A DNA stretch of 6,833 nucleotides from assembly GCA_001701075.1 (NCBI GenBank), contig DAAK01000025.1:1-6833 (forward strand), given 5' to 3'. Below, piece after piece: positions 6,711 to 6,833 of this stretch. Position 1 is the first letter of the stretch; each line of letters opens with the position of its first letter. This DNA comes from Bacteroidales bacterium GP3 (GTDB taxonomy: Bacteria; Bacteroidota; Bacteroidia; Bacteroidales; Muribaculaceae). The translations under genes and the position numbers were made by a program. The notes beneath the pieces were generated by a model, which was given only the letters and a program-made list of their open reading frames with translations, made no database searches and was not told where the DNA came from.

Positions 6711-6811
6711 GAAGATATGGATATCGCTCATGGGATGCTAAAGATGGGATTAAGCGTGTAGAATTTAGTTGAGATGGCATGTCTGAAGGGATTTTAAGTA
6801 AGCATAAGTAA
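6711..6811 (+). pseudogene. Possible decayed C-terminal tail of an Rpn/PD-(D/E)XK nuclease-family gene
   Basis: The 156 nt after the acetyltransferase gene contain no intact gene. One frame reads EDMDIAHGMLKMGLSV (6711-6758), then a TAG stop (6759-6761), then NLVE. Shifting frame at about 6773 continues DGMSEGILSKHK and ends at TAA (6809-6811). Joined, this matches the tail seen at the end of many Rpn/PDDEXK_2 (transposase-associated nuclease) proteins, of the form IAxxMLxMGLSVExVxExTGLSxExL. The premature stop, the frameshift and the lack of any upstream nuclease domain make it a relic at best. The resemblance is short and recalled from family knowledge, so it may be coincidental. Confidence 0.35.
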
Positions 6812-6833
6812 TTGAAGATTTTATTCTTCTGCT

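Noticed and set aside
6814..6829. GAAGA/TCTTC inverted repeat near the window end as a terminator
   Set aside because: The stem is five weak pairs around a six-base loop, with no T-run after it before the window ends.

Overview
The window looks like a chromosomal segment of a Bacteroidales bacterium, probably a gut or rumen lineage such as Muribaculaceae or Prevotellaceae. Three things point there. Putative promoters match the Bacteroidota -7 box TAnnTTTG, one of them with a TTTG -33 box at a spacing of exactly 20 nt. Start codons mostly lack strong Shine-Dalgarno sequences. The proteins are typical of that group: a long PiT transporter with a C-terminal helical domain, an OprP/OprO-type porin and a Rex-like GH8 enzyme. 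Assignment below the order is inference.

Positions 1-4062 (+ strand) hold a tight three-gene unit: a PiT-family inorganic phosphate transporter (start ATG at 45), an unrecognised membrane-anchored protein (2339-3043, overlapping the transporter by ATGA), and a phosphate-selective-porin family outer-membrane protein (start ATG at 3046, 2 nt after the previous stop). Together they could move phosphate across the outer membrane (porin) and the inner membrane (PiT). The middle protein is an uncharacterised accessory whose C-terminal helices weakly resemble the regulatory domain of the transporter.

Positions 4069-5274 (- strand) hold a secreted GH8 glycosidase of the reducing-end xylose-releasing exo-oligoxylanase type, convergent with the porin gene and only 6 nt from it. 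Its promoter is clear (5344-5375), and its roughly 60-nt leader contains three back-to-back inverted repeats.

Positions 5381-6130 (+) hold the C-terminal half of a basic amino acid/polyamine antiporter (APC superfamily, ArcD-like). The first five or so membrane helices are missing, and the break lies within 10 nt of the GH8 -33 box, so this appears to be a deletion or rearrangement scar. A GNAT acetyltransferase gene follows (6189-6677), with a promoter so close to its ATG that the mRNA may be leaderless. The last 156 nt contain no intact gene, but 6711-6811 looks like the decayed tail of an Rpn/PD-(D/E)XK family gene.

No tRNA, rRNA, CRISPR array, complete insertion sequence or convincing intrinsic terminator was seen. 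No gene-free stretch exceeds 300 nt. The strongest leads are the phosphate operon with its unknown middle protein and the antiporter/GH8 junction. I did not find clear proof of a wholly new system.
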